The position numbers and the translations under genes are program-made. From Acetatifactor muris (GTDB lineage Bacteria > Bacillota > Clostridia > Lachnospirales > Lachnospiraceae), in assembly GCF_024623325.1 (NCBI RefSeq), contig NZ_JANJZD010000001.1, positions 62,001 through 126,000 of the forward strand: a stretch of DNA of 64,000 nucleotides. Direction: 5' to 3'. Position 1 is the first letter of the stretch. Each line of letters begins with the position of its first letter. Below the pieces are notes generated by a model. It worked only from the letters and a program-made list of their open reading frames with translations, ran no database searches and had not been told where the DNA came from. This document shows positions 22,423 to 31,062 of this stretch, one piece after another.

Positions 22423-22971
22423 ATGGGCAAAGCGTTGGGAATGATAGAATTTAAGACAGTATCTGCCGGTGTGACGGCTGCGGACGCCATGGTGAAGACA
22501 GCCGCTGTGGAGCTGGTGGAAGCACAGACGGTATGTCCCGGTAAATATATAGCTTTGATCACAGGAGATCTGAGCGCGGTGGACGCCGCGGTGGATACGG
22601 CAAAAGTACAGTTTGGGGAGCAGCTGATAGACAGCTTTGTGTTGGGCAATCCGCACGAAGGCATTTTCCCTGCAATCTATGGAACTACTCATGTGGAGCA
22701 TATCAGCTCGCTGGGAATACTGGAGACCTTTGATGCCTCCGCTGTTATTGTGGCGGCCGATGTGGCGGCGAAAACGGCTGATGTGGAACTGATAGAACTT
22801 CGGATTGCAAAGGGAATGTGCGGTAAATCGTATGTGTTTCTCTGCGGGGAGGTGTCTGCGGTAGAGGCAGCCATTGCCAGAGCCAGGGAGAGTGTGGCTC
22901 GGAGCGGTATGTATCTGGATTCGACGGTGATTGCCCATCCGGATCCCCAGATCTGCAGGTCAATTTTATAA
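22423..22971 (+). CDS. pduT: BMC-T shell protein with putative Fe-S pore (PduT type)
   Basis: A 182-residue tandem BMC protein with two fused domains: GKALGMIEFKTVSAGVTAAD at the start and SLGILETFDASAVIVAADVA from about residue 91. Cys38 lies in the first domain's pore loop (AQTVCPGKY). In PduT three copies of the cysteine at this position hold a [4Fe-4S] cluster in the pore. With the upstream pduS it could relay electrons through the shell. ATG 22423 was chosen over GTG 22396 because the product then starts at the fold. Weak GGGGAGAG lies upstream. Confidence 0.93.
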   Translation: MGKALGMIEFKTVSAGVTAADAMVKTAAVELVEAQTVCPGKYIALITGDLSAVDAAVDTAKVQFGEQLIDSFVLGNPHEGIFPAIYGTTHVEHISSLGILETFDASAVIVAADVAAKTADVELIELRIAKGMCGKSYVFLCGEVSAVEAAIARARESVARSGMYLDSTVIAHPDPQICRSIL

Positions 22972-23121
22972 GGGCATTTCTTTTTCGGAAGCCGGAGAAG
23001 GCGTGACCGGCGGAGCAGAAGCGAACAAGGGACGGATGGGAATGGAAGGCATTCCGGAGACAGGATGGGGCCGGAGGAGAATGTAAACGATATGGAAATG
23101 CACAGGGAAGGGCGTGGTCAG

Positions 23122-23895
23122 ATGCTGGCGGTAGAGCGAAGAAACCTGATTCTGGAAAAACTGCAGGACGAGCGTAAGGTAGTGGTCAGTGAGCTGAGCG
23201 CTCTTTTTGACGTCTCAGAGGAAACGATTCGCCGTGATCTGGATAAACTGGACAGGCAGGGACTGGCGGTGAAAAGCTATGGCGGAGCGGTACTGAATGA
23301 GAACGCGGGGCTGGACATGCCTTTTAATGTCCGCAAAAAGAGAAACAGCAGGGAAAAGCAGGAAATCGGGGCTCTGGTGAGCGGCCTGATTCAGGAGGGG
23401 GAACATATTATTGTGGACCCCAGCACCACGGCAGTGGCCGTGGTCAAGGCGCTGAAGAGCAGGAAGAAGCTGACTGTCATCACCAGTTCCATTGAAGTGA
23501 TGATTGAACTTTCGGATGTAAGCGGCTGGGAGGTGATCTGTACAGGGGGAACGCTTCGGGAGAATTATCTGACGCTGACCGGTTCCAGGGCTGAGGACGT
23601 GATACGTTCTTTCAATGCGGATAAGGTAATTTTGTCCTGTAAGGGTCTGGACAGGGAGAAAGGCGTTACAGACGCCCATGAGATGCTTTCCCGACTGAAG
23701 CAGGCCATGCTGCAGTCAGCCAGACAGCGGATTCTTGCGGTAGACCACTCAAAGTTCGGCAATGTGGCGTTTTCGCGAATCTGCGAGCTTCAGGCGATTG
23801 ATATTGTAGTGACGGACAGACGGCCTGATGAACAATGGATGGAGTACTTCGCGGAGAATGGAATAGAGTGTCTGTATGATTCAAATGGACAGTGA
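23122..23895 (+). CDS. DeoR-family transcriptional regulator of the BMC locus
   Basis: A 257-residue DeoR/GlpR-type regulator from ATG 23122, preceded by GGGAAGGG; this start gives the usual MLAVERRNLILEKL N-terminus, though in-frame ATGs at 23065 and 23092 are possible. The winged helix contains VSELSALFDVSEETIRRDLDKL, followed by the linker KSYGGAV. The sugar-phosphate-sensing domain includes VDPSTTAVAVVKAL, TSSIEVMIELSD and VDHSKFGNVAFSRI. By family it should be a repressor released by a phosphorylated sugar intermediate. The palindrome overlapping P2 is a candidate operator. A terminator follows at 24080. Confidence 0.9.
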   Translation: MLAVERRNLILEKLQDERKVVVSELSALFDVSEETIRRDLDKLDRQGLAVKSYGGAVLNENAGLDMPFNVRKKRNSREKQEIGALVSGLIQEGEHIIVDPSTTAVAVVKALKSRKKLTVITSSIEVMIELSDVSGWEVICTGGTLRENYLTLTGSRAEDVIRSFNADKVILSCKGLDREKGVTDAHEMLSRLKQAMLQSARQRILAVDHSKFGNVAFSRICELQAIDIVVTDRRPDEQWMEYFAENGIECLYDSNGQ

Positions 23896-24079
23896 AATCA
23901 AATGGGTTCAAAAGCGCGGGGAATTTCCGGAGCTGGCGATGGCGGCAGAAGAGTATGTCCGTAGGAACAGACAGCATTAAAAAAGCAGCAGGCACGGCGG
24001 AAGCGTGAACAAAGGCGGAGGAGAATGCCGGGAAACGGGCCGGACATTGTCTGCTGCCCATTCAAATATTGCATTGAGG

Positions 24080-24122
24080 GACCGGAGCATTGACCTGAAA
24101 AGGGTGACAGACCGGTCTTTTT
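24080..24122 (+). terminator. Rho-independent terminator after the BMC locus
   Basis: GACCGG (24080-24085) pairs with CCGGTC (24112-24117), directly followed by five T residues. It closes transcription after the DeoR gene. The rest of 23896-24269 holds only this structure and the likely promoter of the next gene. Confidence 0.7.
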
Positions 24123-24163
24123 GTATTCATATGACCTGGGATCGAGTATTATTTATATTTTTC

Positions 24164-24193
24164 TTGACACATCATATGAAAAAAAGATAAGAT
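24164..24193 (+). promoter_or_regulatory. Probable promoter of the citrate synthase gene
   Basis: A perfect TTGACA (24164-24169) is followed at 18 bp by TAAGAT (24188-24193), a 4-of-6 match to the -10 box. The AT-rich spacer is suitable, but the -10 is weak and the exact box is uncertain. Confidence 0.5.
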
Positions 24194-24269
24194 AAAAGAG
24201 ACAGGTTATGGATAGGAGTGAATAATATTACTGCAGATGGCTTGCAGGCAGATAAAGGAGGGTGTTTTA

Positions 24270-25616
24270 TTGAAGAAAAATGAATTGTACCTGAATGATT
24301 ATGCACAATTATGCAGAGAGGCCGATGGCCTTGAGCCGGAAATGTTCGATAAATATGAAGTACAGAGGGGACTGCGCGATAAGAACGGAAACGGTGTGGT
24401 GACGGGACTTACCAACATATCCCGCATTGACGCTTTCAAGACGGTGGACGGTGTGAAGACCCCCTGCGAAGGTAAGTTGTGGTATCGGGGATATGACTGT
24501 ATTGAACTGGTGAAAGGATTTCGGGGAACCCGATTCGGATTCGAGGAGGCGGCGTATCTTCTGCTGTTCGGCAATCTGCCCAATGAAAAGCAGCTGAAAG
24601 AATTCCGCGATATGCTGGCCGCCAACAGGACTCTGCCCACGAACTTTACCAGAGATGTGATTATGAAGGCTCCCAGCAGTGACATTATGAATTCCCTGAC
24701 CAGAAGTGTGCTGACCCTGGCTTCTTATGACAGGAACTGCAGCGATACCTCTGTGGAGAATGTGCTCAGGCAGTGCCTGAACCTGATCAGTGTATTTCCC
24801 ATGCTGGCGGTCTATGGATATCATTCCTACAATCATTATCAGAACGACGAAAGCATGTATATACATCGTCCGTCCAGAAAGCTGTCCACGGCGGAAAACC
24901 TTCTGATGATGCTCAGACCGGACAAAAGCTATACAGAGCTGGAGGCAAGCGTGCTGGACATTGCGCTGGTTCTGCACATGGAACATGGCGGCGGTAATAA
25001 CTCCACCTTTACCACACGCGTGGTGACTTCTTCCGGTTCGGATACGTATTCCGTGATTGCTGCGGCGTTATCCTCCCTGAAGGGGCCAAAGCACGGCGGT
25101 GCGAATATCAAGGTTGTGGAAATGATGCAGGATCTTGAGAAACATGTGTCCGACTGGGAAGACGAGGATGCGGTGCGGGATTATCTGAAAAAGATTCTGA
25201 ATAAGGAAGCTTTTGACCGCAAGGGGCTGATTTACGGCATGGGGCACGCGGTATATTCCCTCTCCGACCCCAGAGCTCAGGTATTTAAGGGATTTGTGCA
25301 TCAGCTGGCTTCTGCAAAGGGCAGAGAGAAAGATTTCGCGCTGTACTCCATGATAGAGCGCATGGCTCCTGAAGTGATTGCGGAGAAAGCGCGCATTTAC
25401 AAAGGTGTAAGCGCCAATGTGGACTTTTACAGCGGTTTTGTATACAGTATGCTGGAGATTCCTCTGGAAATGTTCACTCCCATATTTGCCATTGCCAGAA
25501 TTGTGGGATGGAGTGCTCACAGAATTGAAGAGCTGATAAACATGGATAAAATTATCCGTCCTGCCTATAAGAGTGTGATGCGGGAGCAGGAATACATACC
25601 GATGAATGAGAGATAA
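24270..25616 (+). CDS. gltA: Citrate synthase / 2-methylcitrate synthase family protein
   Basis: A 448-residue citrate-synthase-fold enzyme. The probable start is TTG 24270, 7-8 bp after a strong AAAGGAGGG; the ATG at 24237 lies upstream of that site. Catalytic residues can be placed: His in GPKHGGAN (near 287), His in IYGMGHAVYSLSDP (near 340) and Asp in SANVDFYSG (near 395). It condenses oxaloacetate with acetyl-CoA, or with propionyl-CoA if it is a methylcitrate synthase; sequence inspection alone does not separate these. It lies just beyond the BMC terminator with its own promoter, so it is not part of that operon, but the compartment does make propionyl-CoA. Confidence 0.88.
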   Translation: MKKNELYLNDYAQLCREADGLEPEMFDKYEVQRGLRDKNGNGVVTGLTNISRIDAFKTVDGVKTPCEGKLWYRGYDCIELVKGFRGTRFGFEEAAYLLLFGNLPNEKQLKEFRDMLAANRTLPTNFTRDVIMKAPSSDIMNSLTRSVLTLASYDRNCSDTSVENVLRQCLNLISVFPMLAVYGYHSYNHYQNDESMYIHRPSRKLSTAENLLMMLRPDKSYTELEASVLDIALVLHMEHGGGNNSTFTTRVVTSSGSDTYSVIAAALSSLKGPKHGGANIKVVEMMQDLEKHVSDWEDEDAVRDYLKKILNKEAFDRKGLIYGMGHAVYSLSDPRAQVFKGFVHQLASAKGREKDFALYSMIERMAPEVIAEKARIYKGVSANVDFYSGFVYSMLEIPLEMFTPIFAIARIVGWSAHRIEELINMDKIIRPAYKSVMREQEYIPMNER

Positions 25617-25738
25617 CAGTCCTGTCTGAGGGGATACTCGACGTCACCGGGATTGAGACTTGATTTATTTTGCAGAGATGCTGGCTGCAGAGAAACAGAA
25701 TGGAAACGAGGCGTATCATGCAGGAGAAAAGGTATACA

Positions 25739-26911
25739 ATGCATTCTGATAAGAAACAGGGGCGGATGGCGAATCTGGAAATGCTTCGATGTGTTGCAAT
25801 GATGATGGTGGTGGTGCTGCACTATCTGGGAAAAGGAGAGCTGCTCTCCGATCTGGCCGGGGACAGGCTGGGAGCGGGAGCGGTTGCTGCCTGGCTGCTG
25901 GAAGCCTTTTGCATTGTGGCTGTGAATGTGTATATGCTGATCAGCGGCTACTTTCTGTGCTGCTCTTCCTTTAAAGTAAGCCGTCTGATACGGCTCTGGC
26001 TGCAGGTGTGGGTGTATTCTGTGGGGGTTGGCCTGCTGGGAGCGCTGTCAGGTGTGCTGACAGGAGTCGATTTTGACGCACATTATCTGCTGACGCTTGT
26101 TTTTCCCATTTCCATGGGGCATTACTGGTTCATGACCGCGTATGTGTTCCTGTATCTGCTTCTGCCTTTTGTGGCGGCCGCGGCGGGGCGGATGACCCGG
26201 CAGCAGCTGCAGGCAGCACTGAGCCTTTTACTTTTTACATTCTGTATTCTGAAAAGTGTTCTTCCCCTGCGCCTGGAGACAGACGGGATGGGATATGATT
26301 GTCTGTGGTATCTGTGTGTCTTCCTGACCGCCGCATATATCAGGCGGTTCGGGATTCCCTTTCTGGAAAAAAGTAAAAACTGCCTTTTCCTGTATGTGGG
26401 AGGCTGTCTCCTGATCTTTGGGGGAACATTTCTTCTGCGGGCAGTGTATCTGCGGACGGGCAGTCTGGGACGAATGCTGAAGATGTGCCTGGAATACAAT
26501 CATATTCTGCCGTTCCTGGCGGCGGTGGGACTGTTCGGCGCTTTTGCCCGGATGAAGCTTAAGGGCAGGTGCGCGGAGCTGTTCTGCAGAATTGGTCCCT
26601 GTACCCTGGGAGTCTATCTGCTTCACGAGAATCTGGGATTTCGGTATGCCTGGCAGAGCTGGTTCGGGGCCGGAAAGGCAGCGGCGGCCATGGCGGAAGG
26701 TGGTCCGGGGGCGGTCGGCACACTGCTTTTGTGGACGGCGGCAGCGGTATTGGGGATATTTGTCTGCGGCATTTTTGTGGACATGCTGCGGAAGGGAATA
26801 TTTGATTTGCTTCACAGAGGCCTGTTGAAGTTCCGGGCATATGGCGGACTTCTGAAAAGGCTTGAGAGGGTGGATGGGCTGTTTGTCCCGGAGAAGGAAG
26901 CCAGAGAGTGA
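25739..26911 (+). CDS. Acyltransferase-3 family membrane protein
   Basis: A 390-residue polytopic protein. ATG 25739 follows AGGAGAAAAGG; earlier in-frame ATGs lack a good site. The N-terminus NLEMLRCVAMMMVVVLHY matches the first helix of acyltransferase-3 proteins (R near the start and H at the end of the helix are the conserved catalytic pair). About ten hydrophobic segments follow, with SGYFLCCSSF and a late GVYLLHENLGFRY. Members O-acetylate or succinylate surface polysaccharides or lipids. The gene is 11 bp upstream of a second membrane protein, suggesting one envelope-related unit. Confidence 0.8.
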   Translation: MHSDKKQGRMANLEMLRCVAMMMVVVLHYLGKGELLSDLAGDRLGAGAVAAWLLEAFCIVAVNVYMLISGYFLCCSSFKVSRLIRLWLQVWVYSVGVGLLGALSGVLTGVDFDAHYLLTLVFPISMGHYWFMTAYVFLYLLLPFVAAAAGRMTRQQLQAALSLLLFTFCILKSVLPLRLETDGMGYDCLWYLCVFLTAAYIRRFGIPFLEKSKNCLFLYVGGCLLIFGGTFLLRAVYLRTGSLGRMLKMCLEYNHILPFLAAVGLFGAFARMKLKGRCAELFCRIGPCTLGVYLLHENLGFRYAWQSWFGAGKAAAAMAEGGPGAVGTLLLWTAAAVLGIFVCGIFVDMLRKGIFDLLHRGLLKFRAYGGLLKRLERVDGLFVPEKEARE

Positions 26912-26921
26912 GGAAGATTTC

Positions 26922-28934
26922 TTGAAGACGGATTTTTTTGTGACATATAGAAGGAAAGACGCGGGAAGAGTCGTCAGAAATCAGTCTGTATCGCCGGGGC
27001 GTCCGGCTGATCTGGCAGAGAATCTGTTTGTGGTAATTCTGCTTTTTTATTCCCTGCGCCATATCTTCTGGGGACTGGATCTGTGGGACACAGGATACAA
27101 CTATGCAAATTTCCAATATATGGGAACCAGACATATGGACTCCATGTGGCTTTTTTCCACTTATCTGGCCAATGTGGTGGGAAATCTGCTGACAAAGCTT
27201 CCCAATGGGGACACGCTGGCGGGAATGAATCTGTATACAGGACTTTTTGCCGGTGCGCTGGCGTTGAGCGGCTATTTTTTCTGTACCAGAAAGCTGAAAA
27301 TGCCGCGGACAATTGTCTTCCTGGGAGAAATGATTGCTCTCAGTCTGTGCTGGTGTCCAACGGCACTGCTGTATAACTATCTGACCTATGTGCTGTTTCT
27401 TGGGGCTTCCATACTGCTGTATACCGGACTGGTCAATGAGAAAAGGGGAAATCTGATTCTCGCGGGAATTCTGCTGGGAAGCAATCTGCTGGTGCGGTTC
27501 TCCAATCTGCCCGAGGCCGCCATGATTGTGGCAGTCTGGGCCTATGATTTCATAGTCTGGCTGGAAACGCGTAAGGAGAGCACTGGCATATCGAAAGAAA
27601 ATGGACTGACTGAAAAAGTCAATAAAGACGGCGGAAGCGGACAGGGGTTCTGGAAGCGGACCATTCAGCATACTCTCTGGTGCCTGCTGGGATATGTGGC
27701 AGCCCTTGTGGTGCTTCTCAGTTACATTCACATTCGATATGGTATCGGGGAATATGCTGCGGGGATTCAGAGGCTTTTTGCCATGACGGAAAATGCCGCT
27801 GACTATACGCCGATTTCCATGATCAGGGGAAGTCTGGACCGATATGTGGAGAATCTGTACTGGGCAGGGCGCCTGGGGGTGATTGTGCTGGGCGGAATGG
27901 TGCTTTTTGCACTGGCGGGCCGTCTGGAAGCCTTATTTGCCGGAAGGCAGACAGGAGAGGCCGGTGCTGCAAAGGGAATGGCTTTTGTGCTGCACCTGGG
28001 AGTCAGAGTCCTCTGGGTGGGTGTCAGCGCCGCGACACTGGGGTGGCTTTATAACAGAGAGTTTTGCTCCCTGTATTTTTACAGCTATGACCCTGTTTAT
28101 CGCCCGGGCACCATATTCCTGATGCTGACCATGTTCATTGCCGCTGTTCGCATTTTGCACAGCAGCCCCCGGGAGGAAAAGCTTATCAGCGGCATGCTGA
28201 TTTTGATTATTCTGCTGACACCCCTTGGGAGCAACAACGGTGTTCTGCCCGGCATGAACAATCTGTTCCTGGCGGCGCCTTATACTTTGTGGGAAAGCTG
28301 GCGCTTTATTCGGTATACAGGAGACAGAAAGACAAAAAAGGGCTGGTGCCTTTCCGGCTTTCCGGCCAAAGGAATTCTGACGGCATTTCTGGCGCTGTGT
28401 CTGTTTCAGTTCGGCGGCTTTGGACTGCAGTTTGCGTTTGCGGAGGCCACCGGGATACAGAATGCAGATACTGTCATAGACAATAACCCCGTGCTGAAGA
28501 ATATCAAAATGAGCCCGGAAAAAGCACTGTGGATGGAGGAGATCAGCGCTTATGTGAATGAGTACGGACTGGAGGGGAAAGAAGTTATTCTCTATGGGGA
28601 CATTCCCTCACTGTCCTATTATCTGCAGATGCCGTCGGCGTTCAATTCCTGGAGCGATCTGGATTCCTACAGTTCGGAGATTATGGAAAATGCGCTTGCA
28701 CAGGTGGAGGGACAGGTGAGGAAGAAGGAAAGGGAAAAACCGGTGATTATCCTGGAGAACCTCTACGCGCTGCACAGAGAGGGCGGTCAGAAGGCACTGG
28801 AAGCTTTCAGCACCGGGGAGAATAAAATCCGGGAGATAGAGGGAGATATCAAATGGAGCATGCTGAGGATGTTTATGGATGCTCTGGGATATGAAGAGAG
28901 CTTCCGGAACGGGAAGTTTGCCGTGTATCGATAA
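26922..28934 (+). CDS. Large multi-spanning membrane protein, possible GT-C-type glycosyltransferase
   Basis: A 670-residue protein with roughly 12 hydrophobic segments. TTG 26922 is preferred because GAGGAAG precedes it and the longer frame would overlap the upstream gene by 50 bp. The N-terminal part has DLWDTGYNYANFQYM after the first membrane helix, an acidic loop in the position where GT-C glycosyltransferases carry their catalytic Asp. A soluble C-terminal part (about residues 520-670) includes KEVILYGDIPSLSYYL. This layout resembles the polyprenyl-linked sugar transferases, but I do not recognise a specific family. It is likely co-transcribed with the acyltransferase-3 gene. Confidence 0.55.
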   Translation: MKTDFFVTYRRKDAGRVVRNQSVSPGRPADLAENLFVVILLFYSLRHIFWGLDLWDTGYNYANFQYMGTRHMDSMWLFSTYLANVVGNLLTKLPNGDTLAGMNLYTGLFAGALALSGYFFCTRKLKMPRTIVFLGEMIALSLCWCPTALLYNYLTYVLFLGASILLYTGLVNEKRGNLILAGILLGSNLLVRFSNLPEAAMIVAVWAYDFIVWLETRKESTGISKENGLTEKVNKDGGSGQGFWKRTIQHTLWCLLGYVAALVVLLSYIHIRYGIGEYAAGIQRLFAMTENAADYTPISMIRGSLDRYVENLYWAGRLGVIVLGGMVLFALAGRLEALFAGRQTGEAGAAKGMAFVLHLGVRVLWVGVSAATLGWLYNREFCSLYFYSYDPVYRPGTIFLMLTMFIAAVRILHSSPREEKLISGMLILIILLTPLGSNNGVLPGMNNLFLAAPYTLWESWRFIRYTGDRKTKKGWCLSGFPAKGILTAFLALCLFQFGGFGLQFAFAEATGIQNADTVIDNNPVLKNIKMSPEKALWMEEISAYVNEYGLEGKEVILYGDIPSLSYYLQMPSAFNSWSDLDSYSSEIMENALAQVEGQVRKKEREKPVIILENLYALHREGGQKALEAFSTGENKIREIEGDIKWSMLRMFMDALGYEESFRNGKFAVYR

Positions 28935-28964
28935 AGAAAGGCCTGTGGGCGAATCGCCATACTG

Positions 28965-29450
28965 TTGAATTTGATGCTGGGCGGACTGTTTATTCCGCCT
29001 GTAAAGGATCTGAATGAAACGGAGGATTTTTTTGAGAAACGGTTAAAAGACAAGAGATATTGTTTTGCAATCTGCCTGAAAGACGATGATTACCTTGTCG
29101 GGTATGTGCATGCGGAAGAGGATGACAGCCATGATTTCGGGTATGCACTTCGTAAGGAATTCTGGCATCAGGGAATTGTCAGTGAGGCAGGTAATGCTGT
29201 TATCGAATTGCTGAAAGAAGACGGGATTCCGTATATTACGGCGACACATGATAAAAATAATCCCGGAAGTGGGGCTGTTATGAAACGAATCGGCATGAAA
29301 TATTGTTATACTTATAAGGAACAGTGGCAGCCCAAGAACTTTCCGGTGATATTCCGAATGTATCAGTTAAACTTTGACGGACAAATAGACAGAATATATC
29401 AAAAATACTGGAATCTATACGATGAGCATTTTATTGAAACAGATATATGA
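28965..29450 (+). pseudogene. GNAT acetyltransferase lacking its N-terminal strand region
   Basis: The open frame from 28965 gives 161 residues of a RimJ/RimL-type acetyltransferase: DYLVGYVHAEEDDSHDFGYALRKEFWHQGI covers strands 4-5 and the acetyl-CoA loop, and NNPGSGAVMKRIGMKYCYTY the alpha4 region. Full-length relatives begin ~30 residues earlier with a TERL.LR motif that is missing; the frame opens with TTG in a sequence (MNLMLGGLFIPP) unlike the family. It starts 31 bp after the membrane-protein gene. I read it as 5'-truncated and probably non-functional, although a short active form is possible. Confidence 0.6.
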
Positions 29451-29482
29451 AAAGGCCTGCAGCTATAACAGCTGCAGGCCTT
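29450..29482. terminator. Bidirectional terminator between convergent GNAT relic and asnA
   Basis: A perfect 14-bp stem (29450-29463 with 29469-29482, core AAGGCCTGCAGCT) closes a five-base loop. The minus-strand asnA stop codon lies inside the hairpin, so the last codons of asnA double as half of the stem. Confidence 0.8.
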
Positions 29483-30473
29483 TCTCTTCGGCTTTTTTCA
29501 TGATATCATCCGGCCATAGAGAGCACTGAACCTCTCCGATATGCGCTTTGCGCAGGAAAAACATACAGATGCGGGACTGACCGATGCCGCCGCCGATGGT
29601 GAAGGGCAGTTCTTCGTCGATAACCGCTTTGTGGAAAGGCAGTTCGGCCCTTTCCATACAGCCTGCTTTTTCAAGCTGTGTCAGCAGAGAATCCCTGTCC
29701 ACGCGGATTCCCATGCTGGAAAGCTCAAGAGCAATATCCAGAACGGGATAATAGACGATAATGTCGGCGTTCAGAGCCCAGTCGTCATAGTCCGGTGCCC
29801 GTCCGTCATGGGGCTTGCCGTTACCCAGAACATCTCCAATCTGCATGATGCAGACCGCTCCTTTTGCCCTGGCAATGTAATATTCCCGCTCCTTGGGAGT
29901 GTTATCCGGAAACATTTCCTCCAGCTCACCGGTAGTGACGAAGAAAATATCATGGGGAAGAATTTCTTCTATGTAATCATAGTGAATAGACATGTATTTT
30001 TCGGTTTTGCGCAGTACTTTATACACGGTGCGGACTGTATTTTTCAGAGTATCCAGATTGCGTTCTTCTCTGGTGATAATTTTCTCCCAGTCCCACTGGT
30101 CCACATAGATAGAGTGAATGTTATCTGCCTCCTCATCTCTGCGGATGGCACTCATATCCGTATAGAGGCCCTCTCCTGCGGAAAAACCGTATTTTTTCAG
30201 GGCAAACCGTTTCCACTTTGCCAGTGAGTGTACAATTTCGGCCTGCCGCCCATCCTGATACTTGATGTCGAAAGCCACCGGACGCTCCACACCGTTTAAA
30301 TTGTCGTTCATGCCGGACTTCGGGTCCACCATGAGAGGTGCGGAAACTCTCAGCAGATTCAGACGCTCCGCCAGCAGGGTCTGGAAGAAGTCTTTTACCA
30401 TCTTGATGGCAACCTGGGTATTATACAGGTTCAGGCCGGATTCATAATTTTGGGGCAAAAAAAATGTTGACAT
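29463..30473 (-). CDS. asnA: Aspartate-ammonia ligase (AsnA)
   Basis: A 336-residue ammonia-dependent asparagine synthetase, of class II tRNA-synthetase-like fold. Typical blocks are APLMVDPKSGMNDNLNGVERPV near residue 45, VDQWDWEK near 122, the RAKGAVCIMQIGDVL stretch near 205, and the C-terminal ELPFTIGGGIGQSRICMFFL, which holds the ATP-binding arginine. It converts aspartate, ATP and ammonia to asparagine. It is monocistronic on the minus strand; AAAGGA lies upstream of ATG. A possible promoter (TTGCAA, 17 bp, TTAAAT on the minus strand) lies about 50-90 bp upstream. Confidence 0.96.
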   Translation of the reverse strand: MSTFFLPQNYESGLNLYNTQVAIKMVKDFFQTLLAERLNLLRVSAPLMVDPKSGMNDNLNGVERPVAFDIKYQDGRQAEIVHSLAKWKRFALKKYGFSAGEGLYTDMSAIRRDEEADNIHSIYVDQWDWEKIITREERNLDTLKNTVRTVYKVLRKTEKYMSIHYDYIEEILPHDIFFVTTGELEEMFPDNTPKEREYYIARAKGAVCIMQIGDVLGNGKPHDGRAPDYDDWALNADIIVYYPVLDIALELSSMGIRVDRDSLLTQLEKAGCMERAELPFHKAVIDEELPFTIGGGIGQSRICMFFLRKAHIGEVQCSLWPDDIMKKAEEKGLQLL

Positions 30474-30817
30474 AATCTGAAATCCTTTCCGTTTACGTTG
30501 CTTTGTAATCCTTTCTTATTTAACCGCTTTTCGGGGGATTTTGCAATAGTTTTTTGGGAAATTCGCGTTTAATTCGTGAAGGACGGATTTTACCTCTGCC
30601 TGTTTCTCTGCAGGTTACACATTTATGATGAAAACAGTGAACGAGTCTACGTATAGCCGATTGAGAACTGCCTGAAAAATCAGGTAGTTCTCAATCACTT
30701 GAAAATATGGCTGTTTTGCTGTATGATATTTCAAAGGAACACAGTCACATAGGAGCTTGAAAATACAGTGTTTTCAGGGGGGTTTATAGATAAAGCAGAA
30801 TTTGAAAGAGGGGATAT
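30474..30817. other. Intergenic stretch between divergent asnA and small membrane gene
   Basis: Holds the asnA leader and probable promoter on the minus strand and a long hairpin at 30659-30696. No further gene was found. Confidence 0.5.
30659..30696. repeat. Long hairpin with AAAA loop
   Basis: A 17-bp stem, GATTGAGAACTGCCTGA (30659-30675) against TCAGGTAGTTCTCAATC (30680-30696), with a single G-T mismatch and a four-base loop. There is no T-run on either side and no gene end nearby on the plus strand. It may be a small interspersed palindromic element or an RNA structure. Confidence 0.7.
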
Positions 30818-30997
30818 ATGGATATAGTATGGATTATCATCCTTGTGCCACTGATATATTTTGCTACAGTGATTCTAATTTCAACAATCCAGGCGATGAT
30901 GACAAGAGGTAAAGGAAAAAGGGTTGCAAAGGAAACATTCAAAGAAACATTTTGGCATTTTTTCTTTGAACTGCTGAACCCTTTTAACTGGATTTAA
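30818..30997 (+). CDS. Small single-span membrane protein (59 residues)
   Basis: ATG 30818 is preceded by AAAGAGGGG at good distance. The product begins MDIVWIIILVPLIYFATVIL, a clear transmembrane helix, followed by a positively charged segment (TRGKGKRVAKETFKETF) and an aromatic end FWHFFFELLNPFNWI. The charge pattern suggests the N-terminus outside and the C-terminus inside, with an amphipathic tail lying on the membrane. I recognise no family. Small proteins of this kind may be regulators or toxins, but nothing here shows a function. Confidence 0.55.
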   Translation: MDIVWIIILVPLIYFATVILISTIQAMMTRGKGKRVAKETFKETFWHFFFELLNPFNWI

Positions 30998-31062
30998 TTG
31001 TGGTTGCTTTAACTTCTGCCACTTCTCTCCAATCATCACAGGGGAAGCTACCCTTCCCCTGC

